From contig JAGZCC010000061.1 of the NCBI GenBank assembly GCA_018369555.1, positions 1 through 13,655 on the forward strand: a DNA stretch of 13,655 bases, in the 5' to 3' direction. The stretch is from Thomasclavelia spiroformis (GTDB taxonomy: Bacteria > Bacillota_I > Bacilli_A > Erysipelotrichales > Coprobacillaceae). The notes beneath the pieces are model-generated. The model did no database searches. It was not told where the DNA came from and was given only the letters and a program-made list of their open reading frames with translations. Positions 7,424 to 13,655 of the stretch are shown in pieces; within the stretch, counting starts at the first letter, position 1; the number at the start of each line of letters is the position of its first letter. The translations under genes were made by a program, and so were the position numbers.

Positions 7424-10400
7424 ATGGGGCGATTGGTATTAGGTCTAGATATTGGAATAACTTCTGTTGGATATGGGGTTATTGATATTGATAAAAATGA
7501 ATTTGTTGATTATGGAGTTCGATTATTTAAAGAAGGAACTGCTACTAATAATGAAGAAAGAAGATCGAAAAGAGGAGCTAGAAGATTAAAAAGAAGAAAG
7601 ACAAATCGAATAGCAGACATGAAAAAGCTTTTAGAAAGAAATGGATTAATTGATGATCAATATATTGCCTTAAATAATCCCTATGAAATTAGAAAGAAAG
7701 GTCTAAAGAATAAGCTTTCAAATTATGAATTAGCAACTGCAATTTTACATATTACAAAAAAACGAGGAACTTGTTTAGAAAGTAATGCAGATGAAACTCA
7801 AGATGAAGAAAGTACAAAAAATATCTTATCTAAAAATGCACTGGAATTAAAAGATAAATATATTTGTGAAATTCAATTAGCTAGATTAGAAGAAAGTGGA
7901 AAGATTAGGGGAATTAATAATAATTTTAAAACCGAAGATTATTTAAAGGAATTAAGTAAGATATTAGAAAATCAGGATTTAGAAAAAGAAACAATTGATA
8001 AAATAAAAGAAATTGTAGCTAGACGTAGACGTTATGATCAAGGTCCTGGAAGTGAAAAATCACCAACACCATATGGTAGTTATCGAATGGAAAATGGTGA
8101 ATTAGTACATGTTAATCTTATTGATATGATGAGAGGAAAATGTAGTGTTTTCCCTGACCAATTAAGGGCACCACAACAATCATATAGTGCAGAATTATTT
8201 AATTTGTTGAATGATTTGAATAATCTAAAAATAAATGGTGAAAAATTAACGATTAGTGAAAAACAAAAAATTATAGATTTTGTAAACGAAAAAGGCGGTA
8301 TTACTGTAAAACAACTTTTGAAACTAATTGATGCAGAAATTACAGAAATAAGTGGTTTTAGAATTGATAAAAATGAAAAACCATTAATTACAGAATTTAA
8401 AGGTTATAAAAAAGTATTAAAAGTTTTTAAAAACCATAATCAAGAAAGTTTGTTAAATGATAAAAGTATTGTTGATAGAATTATAGATATTAATACAAAA
8501 GTTAAAAGTATTGATGAAAGAATTGAAAAATTAAATTATGAACTACCTAATTTAGATATTTCAATCATAAATGATTTAGCTGCTTTAAAAGGAATATCAG
8601 GATATCATTCTTTATCATTAAAAGCATTAAATTTGATAAATGATGAAATGTTTAAAACAGAAATGAATCAAATGCAGGTATTACATCAATTAGATATTTT
8701 TGATAAAAATAGGGTATCACTAAAAGGTCAAAAACAAATATGTGCAGATGATAGTGCAATTTTATCTCCAGTTGCTAAAAGAGCGCATCGTGAAACTTTT
8801 AAAGTAATAAATAAATTAAGAAGTATTTATGGTGAATTTGATAGTATTGTTATTGAAACAACTAGAGATAAAAACACTCAGGATCAAAAGAAAAGAATAA
8901 AAAATAACCAAAAAATTTATGAAGAAAGAAATAATGAAGTAAATAAATTTTTAAAAGAGGCCGGATATAATCCTGAAAATATTAATGCTAAAACAAAAAT
9001 GAAAATAAAATTATATCTTGAACAAGATGCTAAAAGTGCATATACATTACAGGATATAAATTTAAAAGAATTGATAGAAAATGAAAAAGCATATGAAATA
9101 GATCATATTATTCCAATTTCGATTTCTTTAGATGATTCATTTAATAATAAGGTGTTGACAACACATGATGAAAATCAAGAAAAAGGTAATTTAACGCCAA
9201 TATCTGCATTTTTAAAAGGGAAATTTCATAATGGTAATTTGAATGCTTATAAAGTATTTATTCGAAATAATAAAAATTTAAATAGAAAAAAGAAAGAATA
9301 CTTATTATGTGAAGATGATATAACTAGATATGAAGTAGTTCAAAATTTTATAAATCGTAATTTAGTAGATACTAGCTATGCATGTAGAACGGTAATGAAT
9401 ACCTTAATGCACTATTTCAAAGATAATGGAATAAATACAAAAGTGCATACTATAAAAGGACAGGCAACAAGTGCTTTTAGAAAGAGAATAGGTTTGATTA
9501 AAGATCGTGAAGAGGATTATTTTCATCATGCTATTGATGGATTAATAGTTGCATCTTTGAAGAAAATGAATTTAATAAATTCATATTTAATGAAAATTGA
9601 TTTTAATGAAATGTATGATGAAAAAACAGGTGAGATATTTAACGTTTTACCAGATAATAGTTATTTAGATGAAAAGTATATTTCTTTTGTTTCGAACCTG
9701 AAAAATATTTATGAAGAATCGAATAAATATATTAGAGGTATAATGACAAAAGAAGAAATGACATATCCATTGATTAAAGTATCACATAAAATAGATACAA
9801 AACCTAATCGTAAGATTTCTGATGATACTATATACAGTACGCGTAATGTAGATAATCAAGAAATGTTAGTAGAACGTATTAAAAATATCTATGATTCTAA
9901 AGAAAAAGCTGCAAATACATTAATTAATGATATTATAAATGATAATATTGATAAATATATTATGTATCATAAAGATCCACAAACTTTCAATAAAATAAAA
10001 GCTATTGTTTTAAATCATTTTAATGAATTTAAAACAGATAAAAATTTCTACATTTTAAATAAAAGGGGATTATATGAATTAAAAGGAACAAGCCCTTTAA
10101 CTTTGTATTATGAAGAGTTTGGTCGAATTACAAAATATGCTAAAAAGAATAACGGACCTGCTATTCATTCAATGAAATTTTATTCAGAAAAATTAGGAAA
10201 TCATTTATCAATCACGCATAAATACAATACGGTAAATAAAAAAGTTATTACTAAACAGATAAGTCCATATCGTACAGATTTCTATCAATCGCCTGAAGGA
10301 AAATATAAATTTGTAACAGTTCGTTATAAGGATGTAGCATATAATGCCAAAAAAGATAAATATATAATTGATCATGACTGGTATAAAGCGCAAAAGAATT

Positions 10401-10741
10401 TGAAAAAAATTGATGATAAATGGACTTTTGTTTGTTCTATACATCGTGATGAATTAATTGGTATTATGAAAGCAGATGGACAAAAAAGAATTTTTGATTT
10501 ATCAACTGAAAGTGATGGTGATACTTTATATCATGATGCTAAAACTTATGAAATCTTAAAATTTACTGCAACAAATAATGATATTACTGGTAGGTTTGAA
10601 GTCAAACCAATCTATTGTTATTGTAAAAAACAACTAATGGTAAGTATTGGAACGTGTAGAAAGATTCAAAAATTTTCAACTGATGTATTAGGAAATCTAT
10701 ATATTGTTAAAGATAATGTGTTGAAATTAGAATTTAAATAG
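7424..10741 (+). CDS. cas9: CRISPR-associated endonuclease Cas9, type II-A, S. aureus Cas9-like
   Basis: A 1105-aa RNA-guided DNA endonuclease. RuvC-I is LGLDIG with D9; an Arg-rich bridge helix follows (about 41-66); the REC lobe spans about 70-425. RuvC-II is IVIETTR with E478. The HNH domain has D560-H561-IIP and N584. RuvC-III is HHAID with H701 and D705; the WED/PAM-interacting region runs to the end. Positions stay within about four residues of SaCas9 up to RuvC-III; the roughly 50 extra residues sit in the C-terminal part, mainly near 867-892 and 1015-1045. N1051, N1052 and R1057 align with SaCas9 N985, N986 and R991, but Q1070 aligns with R1015. ATG 7424 is chosen because GGAG (7411-7414) lies 9 nt upstream; ATGs at 7391 and 7415 precede or touch that site. 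All catalytic residues are present, so it should be active. Confidence 0.97.
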   Translation: MGRLVLGLDIGITSVGYGVIDIDKNEFVDYGVRLFKEGTATNNEERRSKRGARRLKRRKTNRIADMKKLLERNGLIDDQYIALNNPYEIRKKGLKNKLSNYELATAILHITKKRGTCLESNADETQDEESTKNILSKNALELKDKYICEIQLARLEESGKIRGINNNFKTEDYLKELSKILENQDLEKETIDKIKEIVARRRRYDQGPGSEKSPTPYGSYRMENGELVHVNLIDMMRGKCSVFPDQLRAPQQSYSAELFNLLNDLNNLKINGEKLTISEKQKIIDFVNEKGGITVKQLLKLIDAEITEISGFRIDKNEKPLITEFKGYKKVLKVFKNHNQESLLNDKSIVDRIIDINTKVKSIDERIEKLNYELPNLDISIINDLAALKGISGYHSLSLKALNLINDEMFKTEMNQMQVLHQLDIFDKNRVSLKGQKQICADDSAILSPVAKRAHRETFKVINKLRSIYGEFDSIVIETTRDKNTQDQKKRIKNNQKIYEERNNEVNKFLKEAGYNPENINAKTKMKIKLYLEQDAKSAYTLQDINLKELIENEKAYEIDHIIPISISLDDSFNNKVLTTHDENQEKGNLTPISAFLKGKFHNGNLNAYKVFIRNNKNLNRKKKEYLLCEDDITRYEVVQNFINRNLVDTSYACRTVMNTLMHYFKDNGINTKVHTIKGQATSAFRKRIGLIKDREEDYFHHAIDGLIVASLKKMNLINSYLMKIDFNEMYDEKTGEIFNVLPDNSYLDEKYISFVSNLKNIYEESNKYIRGIMTKEEMTYPLIKVSHKIDTKPNRKISDDTIYSTRNVDNQEMLVERIKNIYDSKEKAANTLINDIINDNIDKYIMYHKDPQTFNKIKAIVLNHFNEFKTDKNFYILNKRGLYELKGTSPLTLYYEEFGRITKYAKKNNGPAIHSMKFYSEKLGNHLSITHKYNTVNKKVITKQISPYRTDFYQSPEGKYKFVTVRYKDVAYNAKKDKYIIDHDWYKAQKNLKKIDDKWTFVCSIHRDELIGIMKADGQKRIFDLSTESDGDTLYHDAKTYEILKFTATNNDITGRFEVKPIYCYCKKQLMVSIGTCRKIQKFSTDVLGNLYIVKDNVLKLEFK

Positions 10742-10749
10742 GATATAAT
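10721..10749 (+). promoter_or_regulatory. tracrRNA promoter, beginning inside the end of cas9
   Basis: TTGAAA (10721-10726), a 17-bp spacer and a consensus TATAAT (10744-10749). The -35 lies within the last cas9 codons and the -10 just after the stop. Predicted start is about 10756, exactly where the anti-repeat begins. Confidence 0.8.
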
Positions 10750-10755
10750 AAATAT

Positions 10756-10836
10756 GGTTATATTCTAGCAAAAATTTATATGACCTAACAAAACAAGGGT
10801 TTATCCCGGATTCGGCTCTTTTTAGAGCCTTTTTTT
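10756..10836 (+). ncRNA. tracrRNA
   Basis: A predicted RNA of about 80 nt that pairs with the CRISPR repeat so RNase III can mature the crRNA and Cas9 can load. The anti-repeat is 10761-10794. TAACAAAAC (10786-10794) pairs with repeat bases 1-9. Bases 10761-10782 pair with repeat positions 11-32, with two G-U wobbles at repeat positions 16-17. Between them is a bulge (repeat C10 against ACC at 10783-10785), as usual in type II duplexes. A short nexus-like stem GGG/CCC follows (10797-10799/10805-10807), then the terminator hairpin. It lies on the same strand as cas9, between cas9 and cas1. The start position is inferred from the promoter. Confidence 0.9.
10814..10836 (+). terminator. tracrRNA terminator hairpin
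   Basis: GGCTCT (10814-10819) pairs perfectly with AGAGCC (10824-10829) around TTTT, followed by seven T (10830-10836). It ends only 9 nt before the cas1 start codon, so cas1-cas2-csn2 depend on read-through or an unseen promoter. Confidence 0.88.
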
Positions 10837-10845
10837 GTATGTAAA

Positions 10846-11739
10846 ATGAGTCATAGAATAATATATATTGAAAAATGTGAATGTTTGAGATTATATTTAG
10901 ATAATTTAAAAGTTGAATGGAAAGATGATGAACTTTTATTACCAATCTCAGATATTCAAATATTAGTAATAGACAATTATAAATCGAATTTAAGTGTTCC
11001 ATTAATTAACAAATTAACAGAAAATAATGTATGTACTATTTTGTGTGGAATTGATCATTTACCTAAGAGTTATATATATCCAATGAATGGTCATTTTTCT
11101 CAAAGTGGTAATATTGATAAACAAATAAACTGGGATAATACAAAAAAACAAATAATTCATCAGAAAATAGTTAAAGCAAAGATTTATAATCAAATAGAAG
11201 TTTTAAAATATAATAATAAAAATTCTTCGGTTATTGATAAACTAATGCAATTTATGAATGAAGTCGAATTAGATGATATAACAAATCGTGAAGGATTATC
11301 AGCAAAAATGTATTTTAGAGAGTTGTTTGGTGATGATTTTATTAGATTTGAAAATGATGTGATTAATGCAGGATTAAATTATGGTTACAGTATTTTTCGT
11401 TCACTAATAACATCAATTATTGTAGCTAAAGGTTATTTACCCAACATGGGGATTTTTCATAGAGGAAAACAAAATATGTTTAATTTAAGTGATGATATTA
11501 TAGAAGTATTTAGACCAATTGTTGATAATTATGTTTATAATCATATGCTTGAAGATATTTTATTTAAACAAGAACATCGAGAACAACTTATCCAATTAAC
11601 ATTAAAAAAAGTAATTATAGATAACCGAAAACAAACTATTGCTAATGCAATTTATATTTATCTTGAAAGTATTTTTAAAGAAATTGAGACAGATGAACTG
11701 ACATATATATTTCCTAAAATAGATTATTATGATTTATGA
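10846..11739 (+). CDS. cas1: CRISPR-associated endonuclease Cas1
   Basis: A 297-aa integrase of the Cas1-Cas2 spacer-acquisition complex; it inserts new spacers at the leader-repeat junction. The N-terminal beta domain (1 to about 85) is followed by the helical catalytic domain. Metal ligands are E149 (NREGLSAKMYF), H205 (GIFHRGKQN) and E220 (DDIIEVFRPIVD), at the same numbers as in S. pyogenes Cas1. The start is set by alignment with other II-A Cas1 N-termini. There is no visible ribosome site: the 20 nt upstream are the terminator T-run and a short AT spacer. It overlaps cas2 by 11 nt, so the two should be translated together. Confidence 0.96.
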   Translation: MSHRIIYIEKCECLRLYLDNLKVEWKDDELLLPISDIQILVIDNYKSNLSVPLINKLTENNVCTILCGIDHLPKSYIYPMNGHFSQSGNIDKQINWDNTKKQIIHQKIVKAKIYNQIEVLKYNNKNSSVIDKLMQFMNEVELDDITNREGLSAKMYFRELFGDDFIRFENDVINAGLNYGYSIFRSLITSIIVAKGYLPNMGIFHRGKQNMFNLSDDIIEVFRPIVDNYVYNHMLEDILFKQEHREQLIQLTLKKVIIDNRKQTIANAIYIYLESIFKEIETDELTYIFPKIDYYDL

Positions 11740-12052
11740 GTTTATGAGATTAGTACTATTTTTTGATTTACCAATGACTACTAGAAAAGAAAAGCGTATT
11801 TATGCTCATTTTAGAAAATATTTAATTAAAAATGGTTATATGATGATGCAGTATTCTGTATATTGTAAAATTTTTCCAAATAGAGAAGCAGCAGTTAAAC
11901 ATGTTAATATCTTAAGAAAAAATGTACCCAATGCGGGTCAAATAAGGTTATTAATGGTAACCGAAAAACAATATTCTAAAATAGAAATAATTGTAGGAGG
12001 CAAATCAAATCAAGAAAAAATTATTAATAGCGAGTCATTTATTAAACTATGA
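11729..12052 (+). CDS. cas2: CRISPR-associated protein Cas2
   Basis: A 107-aa ferredoxin-fold protein; its dimer bridges two Cas1 dimers during spacer integration. The first strand reads MRLVLFFDLP with the conserved D13, followed by a helix rich in Arg/Lys (TRKEKRIYAHFRKYL) and QYSVYCKI, all typical of type II-A Cas2. Start 11729 mirrors the N-terminus of S. pyogenes Cas2; ATG 11744 in the same frame is an alternative. The start overlaps the end of cas1 by 11 nt and the stop overlaps the csn2 start in ATGA. Confidence 0.95.
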   Translation: MIYEFMRLVLFFDLPMTTRKEKRIYAHFRKYLIKNGYMMMQYSVYCKIFPNREAAVKHVNILRKNVPNAGQIRLLMVTEKQYSKIEIIVGGKSNQEKIINSESFIKL

Positions 12053-12894
12053 AAAAATTAGTTATAAAAAAGGGAATATATAAATATCAATTACAAATAG
12101 ATAAGATTAAATATTGCTTAGGCTTTAATTTCGTAGAAAAGTATCAATTCAAAAGTATGCTTTTTGAATATTTTTATAATTCAAAATTAAGTGAATACAG
12201 TAAAGAAAATATTGGTGAAGTATGTTTGGAAATAAATGAAAATAAAATAAAAAATAGAGACGTTTCTTTTTATTATGTGGATCATAATTACTCAATTGAT
12301 ATAGATTTAAAATTAAATAATAAATCATTAATATCAGCATATCTAGAGATGTTGTTGTTGGATGAACAATATATTGACACAATCAATTCAATCAATATCT
12401 TATTTGAAGCTTTTGCTAGTGAATTGGATGATAATTTAATTACATCTAAATTTATCACATATACACCCAAACAATTTTAAAAAATACTCTCACCTATGTT
12501 TTGTTATGAAGAAGAGCAAGCAAATGAACATGATTTATCATATAATGAATTAATTATTTTTCAATTAAAAATGATTAATTATATTGCTAAAAAGCAGCAA
12601 AAAATAGTTATTTGTCTTGTAGAAATACCTGAATTAACAATAGAAATTAATGAAATTTTAAAAAATATGAATAATTGCATAGTTATTGTTTTACTTTGTA
12701 AATACAACTTAGAATTTAATCTAAAAGATATAATTTTGTTTGATAACATAGTCTTAGATTTAAATGATGAAGAACAGCTTTATAACTATTTTATTGACAA
12801 AGGAATATACACGGTACAGGAGGCTAAAGATAAAATGAAAAAAATTATTGATAATGGAATTACTAAGATTGATATGTCTATACTAAAAGACTAA
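12049..12894 (+). pseudogene. csn2: csn2-like adaptation gene interrupted by one in-frame stop
   Basis: Csn2 is the ring-forming DNA-end-binding protein needed for spacer acquisition in type II-A. Here the frame runs 143 codons to TAA at 12478-12480 and continues in the same frame for 137 more codons to TAA 12892-12894. Joined, it would be 281 codons, between the usual short (about 220) and long (about 320-350) Csn2 forms. The second half has the Csn2-like hydrophobic strands (KIVICLVE, CIVIVLLCKY) and the end pattern after them. Its first ATG (12496) has no ribosome site, which argues for one broken gene over two genes. One base change, for example TTA to TAA, explains it. The cas2/csn2 overlap is ATGA. 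Identity as Csn2 rests mainly on position and fold pattern. Confidence 0.75.
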
Positions 12895-12924
12895 AATTTT
12901 ATGATTTATTAGTTTTCAAATATA

Positions 12925-12942
12925 TGCTATTATGTATTTGAG
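12925..12942 (+). promoter_or_regulatory. CRISPR leader end: extended -10 and ATTTGAG anchor
   Basis: Only 48 bp separate csn2 from the first repeat. They hold TGC-TATTAT (12925-12933), an extended -10 without a good -35, that would start the pre-crRNA near 12940. The last seven bases, ATTTGAG (12936-12942), equal the leader-anchoring sequence known from type II-A loci, where Cas1-Cas2 recognises the integration point. This sets the array orientation: leader on the cas side, transcription rightward. Confidence 0.7.
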
Positions 12943-13507
12943 GTTTTGTTACCATATGGATTTTTGCTAGAATAAGACCAACGGTTGAAGAAATTTATGT
13001 AGGATTAAGTTTTGTTACCATATGGATTTTTGCTAGAATAAGACTTATGTGCATTTGCATAATCAGCGGCTTGTGTTTTGTTACCATATGGATTTTTGCT
13101 AGAATAAGACAATTTTCGGGGCTTACTGAAGAACCGTTGTGTTTTGTTACCATATGGATTTTTGCTAGAATAAGACTGAAGTATATGATAAATATATACT
13201 TGACTGTGTTTTGTTACCATATGGATTTTTGCTAGAATAAGACTAAATGAAACAAATGTTGATTATCTACGCTGTTTTGTTACCATATGGATTTTTGCTA
13301 GAATAAGACATTTCCTGTCAGTTATTGACTTTTCTTCGCGTTTTGTTACCATATGGATTTTTGCTAGAATAAGACACCATGTATTAATCGAACTTGATAG
13401 AAAATGTTTTGTTACCATATGGATTTTTGCTAGAATAAGACTTTCTTTTTCTCTAACATAACGTCAATTGAGTTTTGTTACCATATAAATTTTTACAAAA
13501 GTAGATA
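12943..13507 (+). CRISPR. Type II-A CRISPR array, eight intact repeats, one terminal degenerate repeat, eight spacers
   Basis: Identical 36-bp repeats start at 12943, 13009, 13075, 13141, 13208, 13274, 13340 and 13406. The ninth (13472-13507) keeps its first 15 bases but differs at 10 of the last 21, the usual decay at the leader-distal end. Spacers are 12979-13008, 13045-13074, 13111-13140, 13177-13207 (31 bp, the rest 30), 13244-13273, 13310-13339, 13376-13405 and 13442-13471. The repeat begins GTTTTGTTACC and ends TGCTAGAATAAGAC; it pairs with the tracrRNA anti-repeat at 10761-10794. I found no spacer match elsewhere in the window by eye. The spacers look more GC-balanced than the host DNA, as expected for foreign sources. 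Confidence 0.98.
12946..12973 (+). promoter_or_regulatory. Promoter-like element inside each CRISPR repeat (first copy shown)
   Basis: Repeat positions 4-9 read TTGTTA; after 16 bp, positions 26-31 read TAGAAT, with TGC at 23-25 as an extended -10. A start 7 nt downstream would fall on base 1-2 of the following spacer. The element recurs in all eight intact repeats and is destroyed in the terminal one. The same TGCTAGAAT appears as a -10 candidate at the left end of the window on the minus strand. Confidence 0.45.
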
Positions 13508-13563
13508 ATCATAAATTATATGTTGTTGTTATAAAATGGAAAATAAAAAGACAGAACCAAAGG

Positions 13564-13642
13564 TGCCTCCCGATAAGAAAACATCGTGGGGCAAGAGAGA
13601 AACGGTATAGCTTCGGCTATGCCGTTTTTCTCATTCTTGCCT
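13564..13642 (+). other. Tandem hairpins with mutually exclusive pairing downstream of the array
   Basis: Hairpin 1 pairs 13564-13574 with 13583-13593 (11 bp, one mismatch, one G-U; loop AAGAAAAC). Hairpin 2 pairs 13601-13611 with 13616-13626 (11 bp, one G-U) around a C(TTCG)G tetraloop. GGCAAG (13590-13595), partly within hairpin 1, can instead pair with CTTGCC (13636-13641) to extend hairpin 2. The stretch is visibly GC-richer than everything around it. It may be a transcript end, a structured RNA or the end of a mobile element. Confidence 0.5.
13597..13632 (+). terminator. Probable terminator for array read-through
   Basis: The GC-rich stem 13601-13611/13616-13626 with its UUCG-type loop runs into TTTTTCTC (13625-13632), the form of an intrinsic terminator on the + strand. 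It lies about 95 bp after the last repeat and could end pre-crRNA transcripts. The opposite strand has only a short T-run. Confidence 0.5.
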
Positions 13643-13655
13643 TGATGAAGTGACT

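Noticed and set aside
10208..10444. Reverse-strand open frame inside cas9, and similar ones at 12149-12382 and 12288-12470 inside csn2
   Set aside because: They are antisense shadows of AT-rich coding sequence, without domain pattern or recognisable start signals.
10727..11002. Reverse-strand open frame over the tracrRNA and start of cas1
   Set aside because: It crosses the tracrRNA promoter, anti-repeat and terminator and has a low-complexity, AT-driven composition.
12496..12894. Second half of csn2 as an independent gene
   Set aside because: It is in frame with the first half, separated by one stop and five codons, has no ribosome site, and completes a Csn2-like fold order.
13005..13235. 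Open reading frames on both strands across the CRISPR array
   Set aside because: They are translations of the 36-bp repeat; the 66-bp repeat-spacer period is a multiple of three and keeps the frames open. They are not genes.

Overview
The window is AT-rich, low-GC Firmicutes-type DNA. Strong AGGAGG-like ribosome sites, sigma-A-type promoters and a surface protein with FIVAR repeats and a VKTGD-type sorting tail suggest a gut Erysipelotrichia/Coprobacillaceae-like bacterium. That placement is inferred from gene style, not from a marker gene.

The left half (1-6656) holds ordinary chromosomal genes, all on the + strand. A HAD-family phosphatase/mutase overlaps a DUF554 membrane protein and ends at a strong terminator (1600-1643). 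A large secreted metallophosphoesterase with its own promoter and terminator follows. Next come a YibE/F-family membrane protein, another terminator, and an EamA/DMT-family transporter. Positions 1-140 look like the control region of a leftward gene lying outside the window.

Positions 6657-7423 contain no intact gene. They hold decayed coding remnants (about 6658-6962), a roughly 170-bp inverted-repeat element (7071-7241) with three copies of ATTATCGA, and very AT-rich DNA leading to cas9.

The right half (7424-13507) is a type II-A CRISPR-Cas locus. The order is cas9 (1105 aa, collinear with S. aureus Cas9 through all catalytic motifs), tracrRNA, cas1, cas2, csn2, leader, array. The tracrRNA lies between cas9 and cas1; its promoter starts inside the end of cas9 and it ends at a hairpin 9 bp before cas1. 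The array has eight identical 36-bp repeats, one decayed terminal repeat and eight spacers of 30-31 bp. The leader ends in ATTTGAG, the II-A anchor motif. Cas9 with tracrRNA and crRNA would perform interference; Cas1, Cas2 and Csn2 would acquire spacers.

Four features stand out. csn2 is cut by one in-frame TAA, so acquisition may be impaired while interference stays intact. Every intact repeat carries a promoter-like TTGTTA-N16-TAGAAT with an extended -10 (TGC), placed to start transcription at the first bases of each spacer, as known in type II-C Neisseria arrays. The Cas9 PAM-interacting domain carries an insertion and has Gln in place of the SaCas9 PAM-reading Arg1015, which predicts a different PAM. 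Downstream of the array (13564-13642) lie two GC-richer hairpins with mutually exclusive pairing.
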